This document shows positions 1 through 5,189 of a stretch of 5,189 bases of DNA, in pieces (position 1 is the stretch's first letter; the number at the start of each line of letters is the position of its first letter). The translations under genes were made by a program, and so were the position numbers. The notes under the pieces are model-generated. The model worked only from the letters and a program-made list of their open reading frames with translations, was not told the origin of the DNA and made no database searches. Where the stretch lies: assembly GCA_003485015.1 (NCBI GenBank), contig DNCN01000132.1, forward strand, positions 1 through 5,189, read 5' to 3'. Origin of the DNA: a bacterium. GTDB taxonomy: Bacteria; UBA9089.

Positions 1-7
1 CGGAGAA

Positions 8-14
8 AAGGAGG
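8..14 (+). promoter_or_regulatory. Ribosome binding site of recA
   Basis: AAGGAGG lies 8 nt upstream of the GTG at 23, a near-perfect Shine-Dalgarno match at good spacing. It decides the GTG start. The recA promoter and any LexA operator would lie left of the window and cannot be seen. Confidence 0.85.
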
Positions 15-22
15 GAGAAAAG

Positions 23-1063
23 GTGGTTGAGATAAAGTCAGATGACCACAAGAAAGCCCTTGATCTGGCACTAACCCAGATTGAGAAACAGTTTGGTAAA
101 GGTTCAATTATGCGATTGGGAGAAGAGAGGGCTAAGGTGAAGGTTGGAGCTATTCCCACCGGTGCCCTAAGTCTTGATATAGCCTTGGGCGTAGGCGGTG
201 TTCCCCGAGGGAGAGTGATTGAAGTCTTTGGCCAGGAGGGGAGTGGCAAAACGACCCTCTCCCTCTCTATCATTGCCCAAGCCCAACGCCGGGGTGGAAC
301 ATCCGCCTTTATCGATGCCGAGCATGCCCTCGATCCAAATTATGCCAAGAAGATTGGAGTCGATATCGACAACCTCCTAATCTCCCAGCCGGATACAGGC
401 GAGCAAGCGTTAGAGATTGCCGAGACCCTCGTCCGTTCTGGCGCTATTGATATTATCGTTATCGATTCTGTGGCCGCCCTTGTTCCTAAGGCTGAGATTG
501 AAGGAGAAATGGGTGATCAGCACATTGGGTTGCAGGCAAGACTCATGTCCCAGGCCCTTCGGAAACTTACCTCAGCTATCAGCAAGTCGAAGACCTGTGT
601 CATCTTCATCAATCAGCTTCGAATGAAGATTGGCACTATGTTCGGCTCCCCCGAAACGACCCCAGGTGGCCGGGCTCTCAAGTTCTATGCCTCAGTAAGG
701 CTTGATATGGATCGCATTCAGTCCCTGACGACTGGAGACACAATAGTTGGAAATCGAGTTAGGGTAAAGGTAGTCAAGAATAAGGTTGCACCCCCGTTTA
801 AAAAAGCTGAGTTTGACTTAATGTTTGACAGCGGAATCTCTCGAGAGGGTAATCTTATTGATCTGGGCGTAGAGCATGGACTGATCGAGAAGAGCGGCAC
901 CTGGTTCTCTTATGGTGACCAGAGGCTTGGCCAGGGGAGGGAAAATGTGCGGGAATACCTGAAGAATAACCCTGAGCTTGCCGGAAAGATTGAACTTGAG
1001 ATTAAAAAGAGGCTAAATCTGACTGAGCCTGACGAGGGTGAAGGGGAGGGGGTAGATAATTAG
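23..1063 (+). CDS. recA: RecA recombinase
   Basis: RecA is the cytoplasmic ATP-dependent strand-exchange protein. It coats single-stranded DNA, pairs it with homologous duplex, and as a filament stimulates LexA self-cleavage. The 346 aa length is close to the usual 340-355. Visible in order: N-terminal oligomerisation helix (about 5-30, ending in the typical FGKGSIMRLG); Walker A GQEGSGKT at 70-77; catalytic Glu100 in AEHALDP; Walker B (DIIVID, 143-148); the L1 region around 160-172; loop L2 starting at NQLRMKIG (197-204) with the sensor Gln198; the KVVKNK motif (249-254) that contacts ATP across the subunit interface; and a C-terminal domain ending in an acidic, Glu/Gly-rich tail (336-346). 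The second Walker A residue is Gln rather than the common Pro, a variant I recall from some thermophiles and deep-branching bacteria. The start is GTG, set by the ribosome binding site. No recX or alaS follows. No key residue is missing, so identification is secure. Confidence 0.98.
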   Translation: MVEIKSDDHKKALDLALTQIEKQFGKGSIMRLGEERAKVKVGAIPTGALSLDIALGVGGVPRGRVIEVFGQEGSGKTTLSLSIIAQAQRRGGTSAFIDAEHALDPNYAKKIGVDIDNLLISQPDTGEQALEIAETLVRSGAIDIIVIDSVAALVPKAEIEGEMGDQHIGLQARLMSQALRKLTSAISKSKTCVIFINQLRMKIGTMFGSPETTPGGRALKFYASVRLDMDRIQSLTTGDTIVGNRVRVKVVKNKVAPPFKKAEFDLMFDSGISREGNLIDLGVEHGLIEKSGTWFSYGDQRLGQGRENVREYLKNNPELAGKIELEIKKRLNLTEPDEGEGEGVDN

Positions 1064-1074
1064 AAGAAGCATAG

Positions 1075-1100
1075 GATCGGGTATCTCGTCGAGACCCATC
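1075..1100 (+). terminator. Possible recA 3'-end hairpin
   Basis: Twelve bases after the recA stop, GAT/GGG/TCTC can pair with GAGA/CCC/ATC around a GTC loop. This gives about 10 base pairs interrupted by two one-sided bulges (C1078 and TA 1082-1083). No U-run follows, so it is not a classical intrinsic terminator. It may stabilise the recA mRNA 3' end or mark a Rho-dependent end, or be chance. Confidence 0.3.
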
Positions 1101-1123
1101 TATCAACTTCAGCCAAAATCCCA

Positions 1124-1152
1124 TTGACATTTGCCCGACCATTTTGTATACT
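1124..1152 (+). promoter_or_regulatory. Strong sigma-70 promoter upstream of nfnA
   Basis: A perfect -35 hexamer TTGACA (1124-1129) is followed after exactly 17 bp by TATACT (1147-1152), 5 of 6 to the -10 consensus. Transcription would start at about 1158-1160, at or next to GG 1159-1160. It is the best-scoring promoter by eye in the recA-nfnA gap and probably drives nfnA-nfnB-rpoN through a long leader. It could alternatively drive a free-standing small RNA. Near-consensus promoters are often checked by a downstream control point, which fits the structured leader. Confidence 0.75.
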
Positions 1153-1158
1153 CACTTT

Positions 1159-1256
1159 GGCAGAAAGAAGGAATTTTATCCCTTATCCAGATGGGAACAT
1201 CTTCTTTCTTTTTTAGAGATGTTCCCATTGTTTATCTGGGGTGACGAATTCTTGCC
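1159..1256 (+). promoter_or_regulatory. Rod-like structured leader RNA element (candidate)
   Basis: Starting at the predicted transcription start, the RNA can fold into one long interrupted hairpin. Pairs run GGCA 1159-1162 with 1253-1256; GGAAUU 1170-1175 with 1247-1252; UUAUCCC 1176-1182 with 1238-1244 (including G-U pairs); an internal loop (1183-1190 against 1229-1237); then a perfect 12-bp stem, 1191-1202 with 1217-1228, closed by a 14-nt U-rich loop. That is about 29 base pairs, of which the 12-bp inverted repeat is hard to attribute to chance. The function is unknown: cis-regulatory leader, small RNA, or (for the perfect arms) a protein-binding dyad. I tried to match it to 6S RNA, SRP RNA and common riboswitches and could not. 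Confidence 0.45.
1162..1214 (+). terminator. Possible attenuator hairpin with U-tail
   Basis: Bases 1162-1171 can pair with 1200-1209 (nine Watson-Crick pairs plus one G-U; core GAAAGAAG with CTTCTTTC). An inner TCCC/GGGA stem (1179-1182 with 1193-1196) adds to it, and the helix runs directly into six T (1209-1214). This resembles an intrinsic terminator only about 55 nt into the leader. The stem is AU-rich, so the terminator would be weak. Its 3' arm overlaps the left arm of the 12-bp stem at 1191-1202, so the two folds exclude each other. Confidence 0.35.
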
Positions 1257-1273
1257 GGACATAGCTTATAATA

Positions 1274-1358
1274 CTGATCTTTTACGGCTTTGAAGGCTAT
1301 CCTTGAAGCTTATCAGCTTACCGAAAAGATCTCCTTCTCTTCCAGTCTCCTAGATCAG
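1274..1358 (+). promoter_or_regulatory. Second inverted-repeat cluster in the nfnA leader
   Basis: GATCTTTT (1276-1283) pairs perfectly with AAAAGATC (1324-1331), extended by CGG/CCG (1285-1287 with 1321-1323) past one bulged A. Inside are two small hairpins: AAGG/CCTT (1293-1296 with 1301-1304) and AAGCT/AGCTT (1306-1310 with 1315-1319), both with 4-nt loops. Together these give a three-way junction. CTGATCT (1274-1280) can instead pair with AGATCAG (1352-1358), which would break the outer stem. The individual helices are short and GATC-rich, so chance is a real possibility. Confidence 0.3.
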
Positions 1359-1362
1359 AAAG

Positions 1363-1378
1363 TAGTTATATTTAACTA
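1363..1378. repeat. AT-rich dyad just upstream of the nfnA ribosome binding site
   Basis: TAGTTA (1363-1368) and TAACTA (1373-1378) form a perfect 6-bp inverted repeat around TATT. It could be an operator or a small hairpin about 28 nt before the Shine-Dalgarno sequence. I cannot assign a regulator. Confidence 0.3.
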
Positions 1379-1406
1379 TAGAAACATTAGTCACATAGGT
1401 CAAAAT

Positions 1407-1413
1407 AGGAGGT
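1407..1413 (+). promoter_or_regulatory. Ribosome binding site of nfnA
   Basis: AGGAGGT sits 6 nt upstream of the TTG at 1420. This strong site justifies the TTG start over the in-frame ATG at 1447, which has no comparable site and would remove the first conserved beta-strand residues. Confidence 0.8.
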
Positions 1414-1419
1414 CTATTC

Positions 1420-2268
1420 TTGTTTAAGATACTCACCAAAAAGATAATGGTTCCTTCTATCAAACTCTTTGAGATCGAAGCGCCCCTAGTAGCCAGAAAG
1501 GCCTTACCAGGCCAGTTTGTTATCTTAAGGATCGATGAGCATGGAGAGAGGATTCCTCTGACTATCTTTGATTATGATCGAGCAAGAGGGACGGTCTTTA
1601 TCATCTTTCAAGAGGTGGGTAAATCAACGATGCAGCTTGGTGCCATGGAGGAAGGGGATCTCCTTTTGGACTTGGTGGGTCCATTAGGCCTGCCCATGAA
1701 AGAAGAGAGGGACAAAAAGATTGTTTGTGTCGGGGGAGGAGTAGGGGTAGCGCCAGTCTTCCTTAAGGCAAGAAGTCTTTATGAGAACAAAAACTATGTC
1801 ATCTCCATCATTGGCGCAAGAACTAAAAATCTTCTCATATTAGAAGAAGAGATGCGCCAAGTAAGTCATGAAATTTACATTACCACCGATGATGGCTCGT
1901 ATGGCAGACACGGTTTTGTCACCGAGGCCTTAAAAGAGGTTTTGGAAAAGAACAGGCCAGATCTTGTCTTGGCTGTTGGTCCGGTAATGATGATGAGGGC
2001 TTGCTCAGAAGTGACTAGGCCCTATGGAGTTGAAACTTTAGTCAGCCTCAACTCAATCATGGTCGATGGCACTGGTATGTGCGGATGCTGTCGGGTAATG
2101 GTGGATGGGAAGGTGAGATTTACCTGCAGCGATGGTCCGGTCTTCGACGGGCATCTGGTCGACTTTAAGGAGCTGATGAGTCGCCAGAATAGATTTCTGG
2201 AAGAGGAGAGAATAGCATCTGAAAGGTTTATACAGATGTGTAGAAAAATTGAGAGATGCGACAATTGA
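1420..2268 (+). CDS. nfnA: NfnA: NAD(H)/FAD/[2Fe-2S] subunit of ferredoxin-NADP+ oxidoreductase
   Basis: Small subunit of the NfnAB (SudBA) complex. In the family it binds FAD, NAD(H) and one [2Fe-2S] cluster and passes electrons to and from NADH. Its relatives include the PyrK electron-transfer subunit of dihydroorotate dehydrogenase. The 282 aa length is typical. An N-terminal flavin-binding beta-barrel (about 1-95) carries GQFVILR (31-37) and the FAD motif ERIPLT (43-48). A ferredoxin-reductase-like nucleotide-binding domain follows, with VCVGGGVGVAP (102-112) and the TDDGSYGR segment (156-163). The C-terminal cluster loop has Cys221, Cys223, Cys224 and Cys236. Family knowledge suggests an Asp (here probably Asp216 of MVDGTGMC) plus three Cys as ligands, so one Cys looks extra. 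The start is TTG with a strong ribosome binding site. It overlaps nfnB, as expected for a stable 1:1 complex. It could be named sulfide dehydrogenase subunit beta; the sequence does not decide in vivo direction or bifurcation. Confidence 0.93.
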   Translation: MFKILTKKIMVPSIKLFEIEAPLVARKALPGQFVILRIDEHGERIPLTIFDYDRARGTVFIIFQEVGKSTMQLGAMEEGDLLLDLVGPLGLPMKEERDKKIVCVGGGVGVAPVFLKARSLYENKNYVISIIGARTKNLLILEEEMRQVSHEIYITTDDGSYGRHGFVTEALKEVLEKNRPDLVLAVGPVMMMRACSEVTRPYGVETLVSLNSIMVDGTGMCGCCRVMVDGKVRFTCSDGPVFDGHLVDFKELMSRQNRFLEEERIASERFIQMCRKIERCDN

Positions 2269-3632
2269 TGCCCACTCAGGATCAAGAAAAAAGAGGGCGA
2301 AACTTCGATGAAGTGGCTTTAGGATATACCAAAGAACAGGCTATCGAGGAGGCCAAGAGGTGCCTCGGGTGCAAGAAGCCGGAGTGCATCAAGGGCTGCC
2401 CGGTTGAGATAGAGATTCCAGCCTTTATTGAATTGGTCAAAGAGAGGGATTTTTTGGTCGCCATCAGGAAGGTCAAAGAGAAGAATAGTCTTCCGGCCAT
2501 CTGTGGCCGGGTCTGTCCTCAAGAGACACAGTGCGAGGAGCTCTGTGTCCTGGGGAGGAAAGATGAACCCGTGGCCATCGGTCGCTTAGAACGATTTGTG
2601 GCTGACTATGAGATGGAGAACAGTTCCCAGCCTATAGACTACAGCCCACAATCCATAAATGGGAAGAAGATAGCGGTGATTGGATCAGGACCAGCAGGTT
2701 TGACTGCTGCGGCAGATTTGGCTAAACTCGGATATGGGGTAGTTATCTTTGAAGGCCTTCATGATACTGGTGGTGTGTTAAGATACGGCATTCCTGAGTT
2801 CAGGCTGCCCAAATGGATTGTAGATAGAGAGGTGGATTATATAAGAGATCTGGGTGTTAAGATTGAGGTGAATGTAGTAGTAGGAAGAACACTCACCATA
2901 GATGAATTATTCAAGGATGGATATGCGGCGATCTTTATCGGAACGGGTGCCGGTCTCCCTTACTTTATGGGTATTCCTGGTGAGAATTTGAACGGGGTCT
3001 ATTCAGCCAACGAATTCCTAACACGATGCAACCTGATGAAGGCCTACCTCTTTCCTGAATACGATACGCCCATCAAGATAGGTAAGAGAGTAGCTGTAGT
3101 TGGTGGTGGAAATGTAGCCATGGATTCGGCGAGGGTTGCCTTAAGACTTGGTGCTGAAGAAGTTTACATTATCTACCGCCGAGGTCACAAGGAGATGCCC
3201 GCTCGTAAGGAAGAGATTCGCCATGCCGAAGAGGAAGGGATTATCTTTAAGATCCTTACCAATCCAACTAAAATCATCGGCGATGAAAAGGGTTGGGTCA
3301 GGGGCGTGGAATGCCTCCGAATGGAGCTGGGCGAGCCAGATGAATCTGGTCGGCGGCGTCCGGTGGCCATTTTAGGCTCTGAATTTGTTATGGAGATAGA
3401 GACAATTATTATAGCCATTGGGCAGGGACCTAACCCCCTCCTTTTGCAGACAATGCCTTCTCTCGGACTGACCCAAAAGGGGAATATCGTAGCTGATCCT
3501 GAGGGTCGGACATCAATGGAGCGGGTCTATGCTGGTGGAGATATTGTTACTGGCACCGCTACGGTCATCTCTGCTATGGGCGCAGGAAAACAGGCAGCCC
3601 GGGCAATCCATAAAGACATCGAGGCTAGCTAA
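2256..3632 (+). CDS. nfnB: NfnB: NADP(H)/FAD/two-[4Fe-4S] subunit, glutamate synthase small-chain fold
   Basis: Large subunit of NfnAB. In characterised complexes its FAD bifurcates electrons between NADPH, ferredoxin (through [4Fe-4S] clusters) and NfnA. The 458 aa length is usual. An N-terminal double-cluster ferredoxin-like domain shows Cys36, 39, 44, 48 (RCLGCKKPECIKGCP) and Cys83, 87, 93, 97 (CGRVCPQETQCEELC). Next comes the FAD Rossmann motif VIGSGPAG (141-148), the GGVLRYGIPEFRLPK segment (172-186), and an NADPH Rossmann motif VVGGGNVAMD (281-290) with Arg308-Arg309 of YRRG suited to the 2'-phosphate. The C-terminal FAD motif is VYAGGDIVTG (424-433). The start is uncertain: ATG 2256 overlaps nfnA by 13 nt, while ATG 2268 shares one base with the nfnA stop; both have only weak ribosome binding sites, suggesting translational coupling. 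Homologues are often auto-annotated as glutamate synthase (NADPH), but the adjacent NfnA and the absence of a GltS large chain favour NfnB. Confidence 0.94.
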   Translation: MRQLMPTQDQEKRGRNFDEVALGYTKEQAIEEAKRCLGCKKPECIKGCPVEIEIPAFIELVKERDFLVAIRKVKEKNSLPAICGRVCPQETQCEELCVLGRKDEPVAIGRLERFVADYEMENSSQPIDYSPQSINGKKIAVIGSGPAGLTAAADLAKLGYGVVIFEGLHDTGGVLRYGIPEFRLPKWIVDREVDYIRDLGVKIEVNVVVGRTLTIDELFKDGYAAIFIGTGAGLPYFMGIPGENLNGVYSANEFLTRCNLMKAYLFPEYDTPIKIGKRVAVVGGGNVAMDSARVALRLGAEEVYIIYRRGHKEMPARKEEIRHAEEEGIIFKILTNPTKIIGDEKGWVRGVECLRMELGEPDESGRRRPVAILGSEFVMEIETIIIAIGQGPNPLLLQTMPSLGLTQKGNIVADPEGRTSMERVYAGGDIVTGTATVISAMGAGKQAARAIHKDIEAS

Positions 3633-3637
3633 GAGAG

Positions 3638-5017
3638 ATGAAGTTAGAATTAAAGCAACAACAGAAACTTCTTTTTGCCCCCCTGATGCAACAATCTGTT
3701 AAGATACTTCAGGTCCCGATGCTTGCCCTAAAACAAGTAATCGAGATCGAATTGGAGGAGAACCCCCTTTTAGAATTACTAGAGGAGGGGGAAGAGGAGA
3801 GTGGCGAAGAAGAGGATCAGACCGGGAAAGATAGAGAGGAAGAAGAGATAGATTGGAACAGTTACCTTGAGGGGATGAGTAAAGTACCTGAAAGGACAGA
3901 AGCCACCTCGGAAGAGGAACCCTTCAATTATGAATACATCATCTCTAAACACCTCTCGTTGCATGAGTACCTCTTTTCCCAACTCCGGATCCTTCCTCTC
4001 GCTCAAGAAGAGATGGCCTTGGGAGAGATCATCATTGATAGTATCGATGAAGATGGTTACCTAGCATCCTCACCTGAGGATATTGCCCAATCTTGTGGGG
4101 TGAAGACCGAAGAGGTAGAAAGGGTTCTTGCTTATATCCAAGATCTTGAACCAATAGGAGTAGGCGCTAGGAATCTTGCTGAAACCATGCTCATTCAGAT
4201 TAAGAGCTTGGGCTGGGATAAGGAGGAGCCTCTATTTGTTAGACTCATCAGCCACCACCTTGAAGAGGTCCAGAACAGAAACTACAGTAAGATTGCCCGG
4301 GCATTGGGCATTGGGGTGGAGAAAGTTGAGAAACTGGTTGAACACCTCCAGTCTCTCGAGCCCAAACCAGGACGACTATATAGTGATCTAAACCCAGTGT
4401 ATATTAATCCAGATATCATTGTCAAAAATGTGGAGGGGGTTTTTATTGTTGAGCTGAACGAAGAATTGCTTCCCAAATTACAGATCCATCCTTACTATAA
4501 AGAGATTCTCTTGCGTAACGTTGGAGATGAAGAGAGTAAGTTATATATTAAAGAGAGGATGAAGAGGGCAGTCTGGTTTCTGAATTGCCTTGAGCAGAGA
4601 AAGAAGACGCTATGTAAGGTTACTGAAGCGATCTTTACGAGACAGAGGTCTTTTCTTCAATTCGGTCCGTCTAAGCTTGTCCCATTGAGGATGAGAGAAG
4701 TAGCTAGGATGTGCGAGGTAAATGAATCGACCGTTTCTAGGGCTGTGGCTAATAAATATATTCAAACTCCATGGGGCATCTTTCCTCTCAAGTTCTTCTT
4801 CACCCAGGGGCCCAAAGACGGAGAAGAGGAGATATCTTCTGGCTGCATCAGGGAGAAGATAAAAACGCTTATTCTAAAGGAAGACCATAAAGAGCCATTG
4901 TCCGACCAGAGACTCTTCGAAATGCTTAGTAGCGAAGGCCTAAGGGTAACCCGACGGACCATAGCCAAATATCGAAGACAGATAGGTATTCCTCCTTCTG
5001 GTTTCCGCAGAAAATAA
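3638..5017 (+). CDS. rpoN: RNA polymerase sigma-54 factor
   Basis: RpoN directs RNA polymerase to -24/-12 promoters that need an AAA+ enhancer-binding protein for opening. The 459 aa are normal for the family (about 430-500). Region I is visible at 1-50: Gln-rich start (LKQQQKL, MQQSVKILQ) and the conserved ELEENPLLE (38-46). Region II is a short acidic linker (about 49-72, mostly Glu). The core-binding domain spans about 95-290, with IDSIDEDGYL (133-142) and the conserved LEPIGVGARNL (170-180). The DNA-binding part has an HTH around 352-376 (MREVARMCEVNESTVSRAV) and the RpoN box TRRTIAKYR at 438-446; the first box residue is Thr instead of the common Ala. The C-terminus IGIPPSGFRRK is typical. 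It begins 5 nt after the nfnB stop with only a weak GAGAG/GAGG ribosome binding site, so it is probably read from the nfnAB transcript by coupling. The usual neighbours hpf, ptsN and lptB are absent. Confidence 0.97.
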   Translation: MKLELKQQQKLLFAPLMQQSVKILQVPMLALKQVIEIELEENPLLELLEEGEEESGEEEDQTGKDREEEEIDWNSYLEGMSKVPERTEATSEEEPFNYEYIISKHLSLHEYLFSQLRILPLAQEEMALGEIIIDSIDEDGYLASSPEDIAQSCGVKTEEVERVLAYIQDLEPIGVGARNLAETMLIQIKSLGWDKEEPLFVRLISHHLEEVQNRNYSKIARALGIGVEKVEKLVEHLQSLEPKPGRLYSDLNPVYINPDIIVKNVEGVFIVELNEELLPKLQIHPYYKEILLRNVGDEESKLYIKERMKRAVWFLNCLEQRKKTLCKVTEAIFTRQRSFLQFGPSKLVPLRMREVARMCEVNESTVSRAVANKYIQTPWGIFPLKFFFTQGPKDGEEEISSGCIREKIKTLILKEDHKEPLSDQRLFEMLSSEGLRVTRRTIAKYRRQIGIPPSGFRRK

Positions 5018-5082
5018 ATAATAAATATCTACATAGAAAGATTTGTCCTGCAGGTCTTATCCCCCTATTAATCTATTTTTTC

Positions 5083-5112
5083 TTGACAAATTAGTTATAA
5101 GTATGGTATTTT
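5083..5112 (+). promoter_or_regulatory. Sigma-70 promoter of a heat-shock operon
   Basis: A perfect TTGACA (5083-5088) is followed after 18 bp by TATTTT (5107-5112), a 4 of 6 match to the -10. The start would lie near 5119, placing the CIRCE operator in the first bases of the transcript, its usual position. Upstream is AT-rich (5018-5082), with a CCTGCAGG palindrome at 5047-5054 and no convincing rpoN terminator. Confidence 0.75.
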
Positions 5113-5124
5113 AGCGGTGGCATT

Positions 5125-5151
5125 TTAGCACTTACGCCTTTAGAGTGCTAA
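5125..5151. promoter_or_regulatory. CIRCE operator (HrcA binding site)
   Basis: TTAGCACTT, a 9-bp spacer, then GAGTGCTAA. This matches the CIRCE consensus TTAGCACTC-N9-GAGTGCTAA at 17 of 18 arm positions; only the last base of the left arm differs (T for C). HrcA binds this inverted repeat and represses chaperone operons until heat or misfolding titrates GroEL. The element implies that the organism encodes HrcA and that the next gene is groES-groEL or the hrcA-grpE-dnaK operon. Confidence 0.93.
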
Positions 5152-5167
5152 TTTAAAAAATTCTTTG

Positions 5168-5177
5168 AAGGAGGAGG
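5168..5177 (+). promoter_or_regulatory. Ribosome binding site of the gene beginning just past the window
   Basis: AAGGAGGAGG is a strong double Shine-Dalgarno sequence 12 nt before the window ends. No suitable start lies inside: GTG at 5177 overlaps the site itself and GTG at 5179 runs into TAG at once. The start codon therefore probably falls at or immediately beyond base 5190. The CIRCE element suggests groES or hrcA, but no coding sequence is visible. Confidence 0.7.
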
Positions 5178-5189
5178 TGTGTAGTCTAG

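Larger units (their letters stand above)
1064..1419. other. Gene-free, structure-rich intergenic region between recA and nfnA
   Basis: This 356-bp stretch has no convincing coding region on either strand. It holds a bulged hairpin right after recA (1075-1100), a near-consensus sigma-70 promoter (1124-1152), a rod-like inverted-repeat element (1159-1256), a second group of inverted repeats (1274-1358), a short AT-rich dyad (1363-1378) and the nfnA ribosome binding site (1407-1413). The predicted 5' leader of nfnA is about 260 nt, unusually long for a plain untranslated region. It could hold a cis-regulatory RNA or a separate small RNA. I recognise no known riboswitch family in it. Confidence 0.7.

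Noticed and set aside
1193..1226. GAAC and GTTC inside the inverted repeat, reminiscent of a Gram-positive LexA box close to recA
   Set aside because: LexA boxes of that type need GAAC-N4-GTTC; here the halves are about 24 bp apart and the site is downstream of recA.
1191..1244. A 17-codon reading frame (MGTSSFFFRDVPIVYLG) with three consecutive Phe codons, resembling an attenuator leader peptide
   Set aside because: The only purine-rich site (1166-1172) is 18 nt from the ATG, too far. The Phe codons are just the loop T-run, and the downstream genes have no link to phenylalanine.
1238..1256. GGGG followed by TTGCC, similar to a sigma-54 -24/-12 promoter before nfnA
   Set aside because: The GG-to-GC spacing is 12 rather than the strict 10 bp.
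1267..1272. A perfect TATAAT that could be a second nfnA promoter
   Set aside because: No acceptable -35 lies 16-18 bp upstream and there is no extended -10 TG, so it is at best a weak or activator-dependent promoter.
1159..1345. 6S RNA, suggested by the strong promoter, about 180-nt span and possible end pairing
   Set aside because: The best fold is two separate domains rather than one rod with a large central bubble, and no 3' terminator is visible.
2022..2522. Several open frames of 67-87 codons on the minus strand across the nfnA-nfnB junction, and similar ones elsewhere
   Set aside because: They lie antisense to well-conserved genes, lack ribosome binding sites and show no recognisable protein features; they are shadows of the real genes.
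3770..3860. Purine-rich GAAGAG-like tract within rpoN, which might be a repeat
   Set aside because: It encodes the acidic region II linker of sigma-54, where Glu/Asp codons explain the composition.
5039..5081. Intrinsic terminator for rpoN (AGATT/AATCT stem, then six T at 5076-5081)
   Set aside because: The stem is only 5 AT-rich pairs with a 26-nt loop, too weak to call.
5116..5129. GG-N10-GC spacing just upstream of and into CIRCE, a possible sigma-54 site
   Set aside because: Only the dinucleotides match; flanking bases do not fit TGGCAC/TTGC, and a good sigma-70 promoter already explains the region.

Overview
The window carries four complete genes, all on the + strand: recA (23-1063), a two-gene flavin/iron-sulfur oxidoreductase that reads as NfnA and NfnB (1420-2268 and 2256-3632; also called SudB/SudA or ferredoxin:NADP+ oxidoreductase), and rpoN encoding sigma-54 (3638-5017). 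It ends in a promoter region with a CIRCE operator and a ribosome binding site for a heat-shock gene that starts just outside (probably groES-groEL or hrcA-grpE-dnaK). Base composition is moderate. Ribosome binding sites are strongly purine-rich, and GTG and TTG starts are used. The NfnAB pair points to an anaerobic or fermentative bacterium, and RpoN plus HrcA/CIRCE confirm a bacterium. The proteins look like those of deeply branching or uncultured anaerobic lineages, but I cannot name a phylum from the sequence alone.

Layout: recA has a strong ribosome binding site at the left edge and is followed by a 356-bp gene-free stretch (1064-1419). That stretch holds a bulged hairpin just past the recA stop, a near-consensus sigma-70 promoter (TTGACA, 17 bp, TATACT), and about 260 nt of predicted leader before the TTG start of nfnA. 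The leader contains several inverted repeats. One set can form either a long rod-like hairpin or a smaller U-tailed hairpin, and the two exclude each other. This is the least explained part of the window. nfnA, nfnB and rpoN overlap or are separated by only 5 nt and are probably one operon. After rpoN come 65 bp of AT-rich sequence and then the CIRCE-controlled promoter.

How the genes fit together: NfnAB couples NADH, NADPH and reduced ferredoxin pools, typically by flavin-based electron bifurcation. RpoN lets RNA polymerase use -24/-12 promoters, often for nitrogen, energy or envelope functions. Their co-transcription would tie sigma-54 supply to a redox-balance operon. RecA (recombination, SOS co-protease) and the chaperone promoter appear to be independent neighbours. 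Most of the window is ordinary housekeeping content. I do not see a new defence or mobile system; the structured leader is the best candidate for something undescribed.
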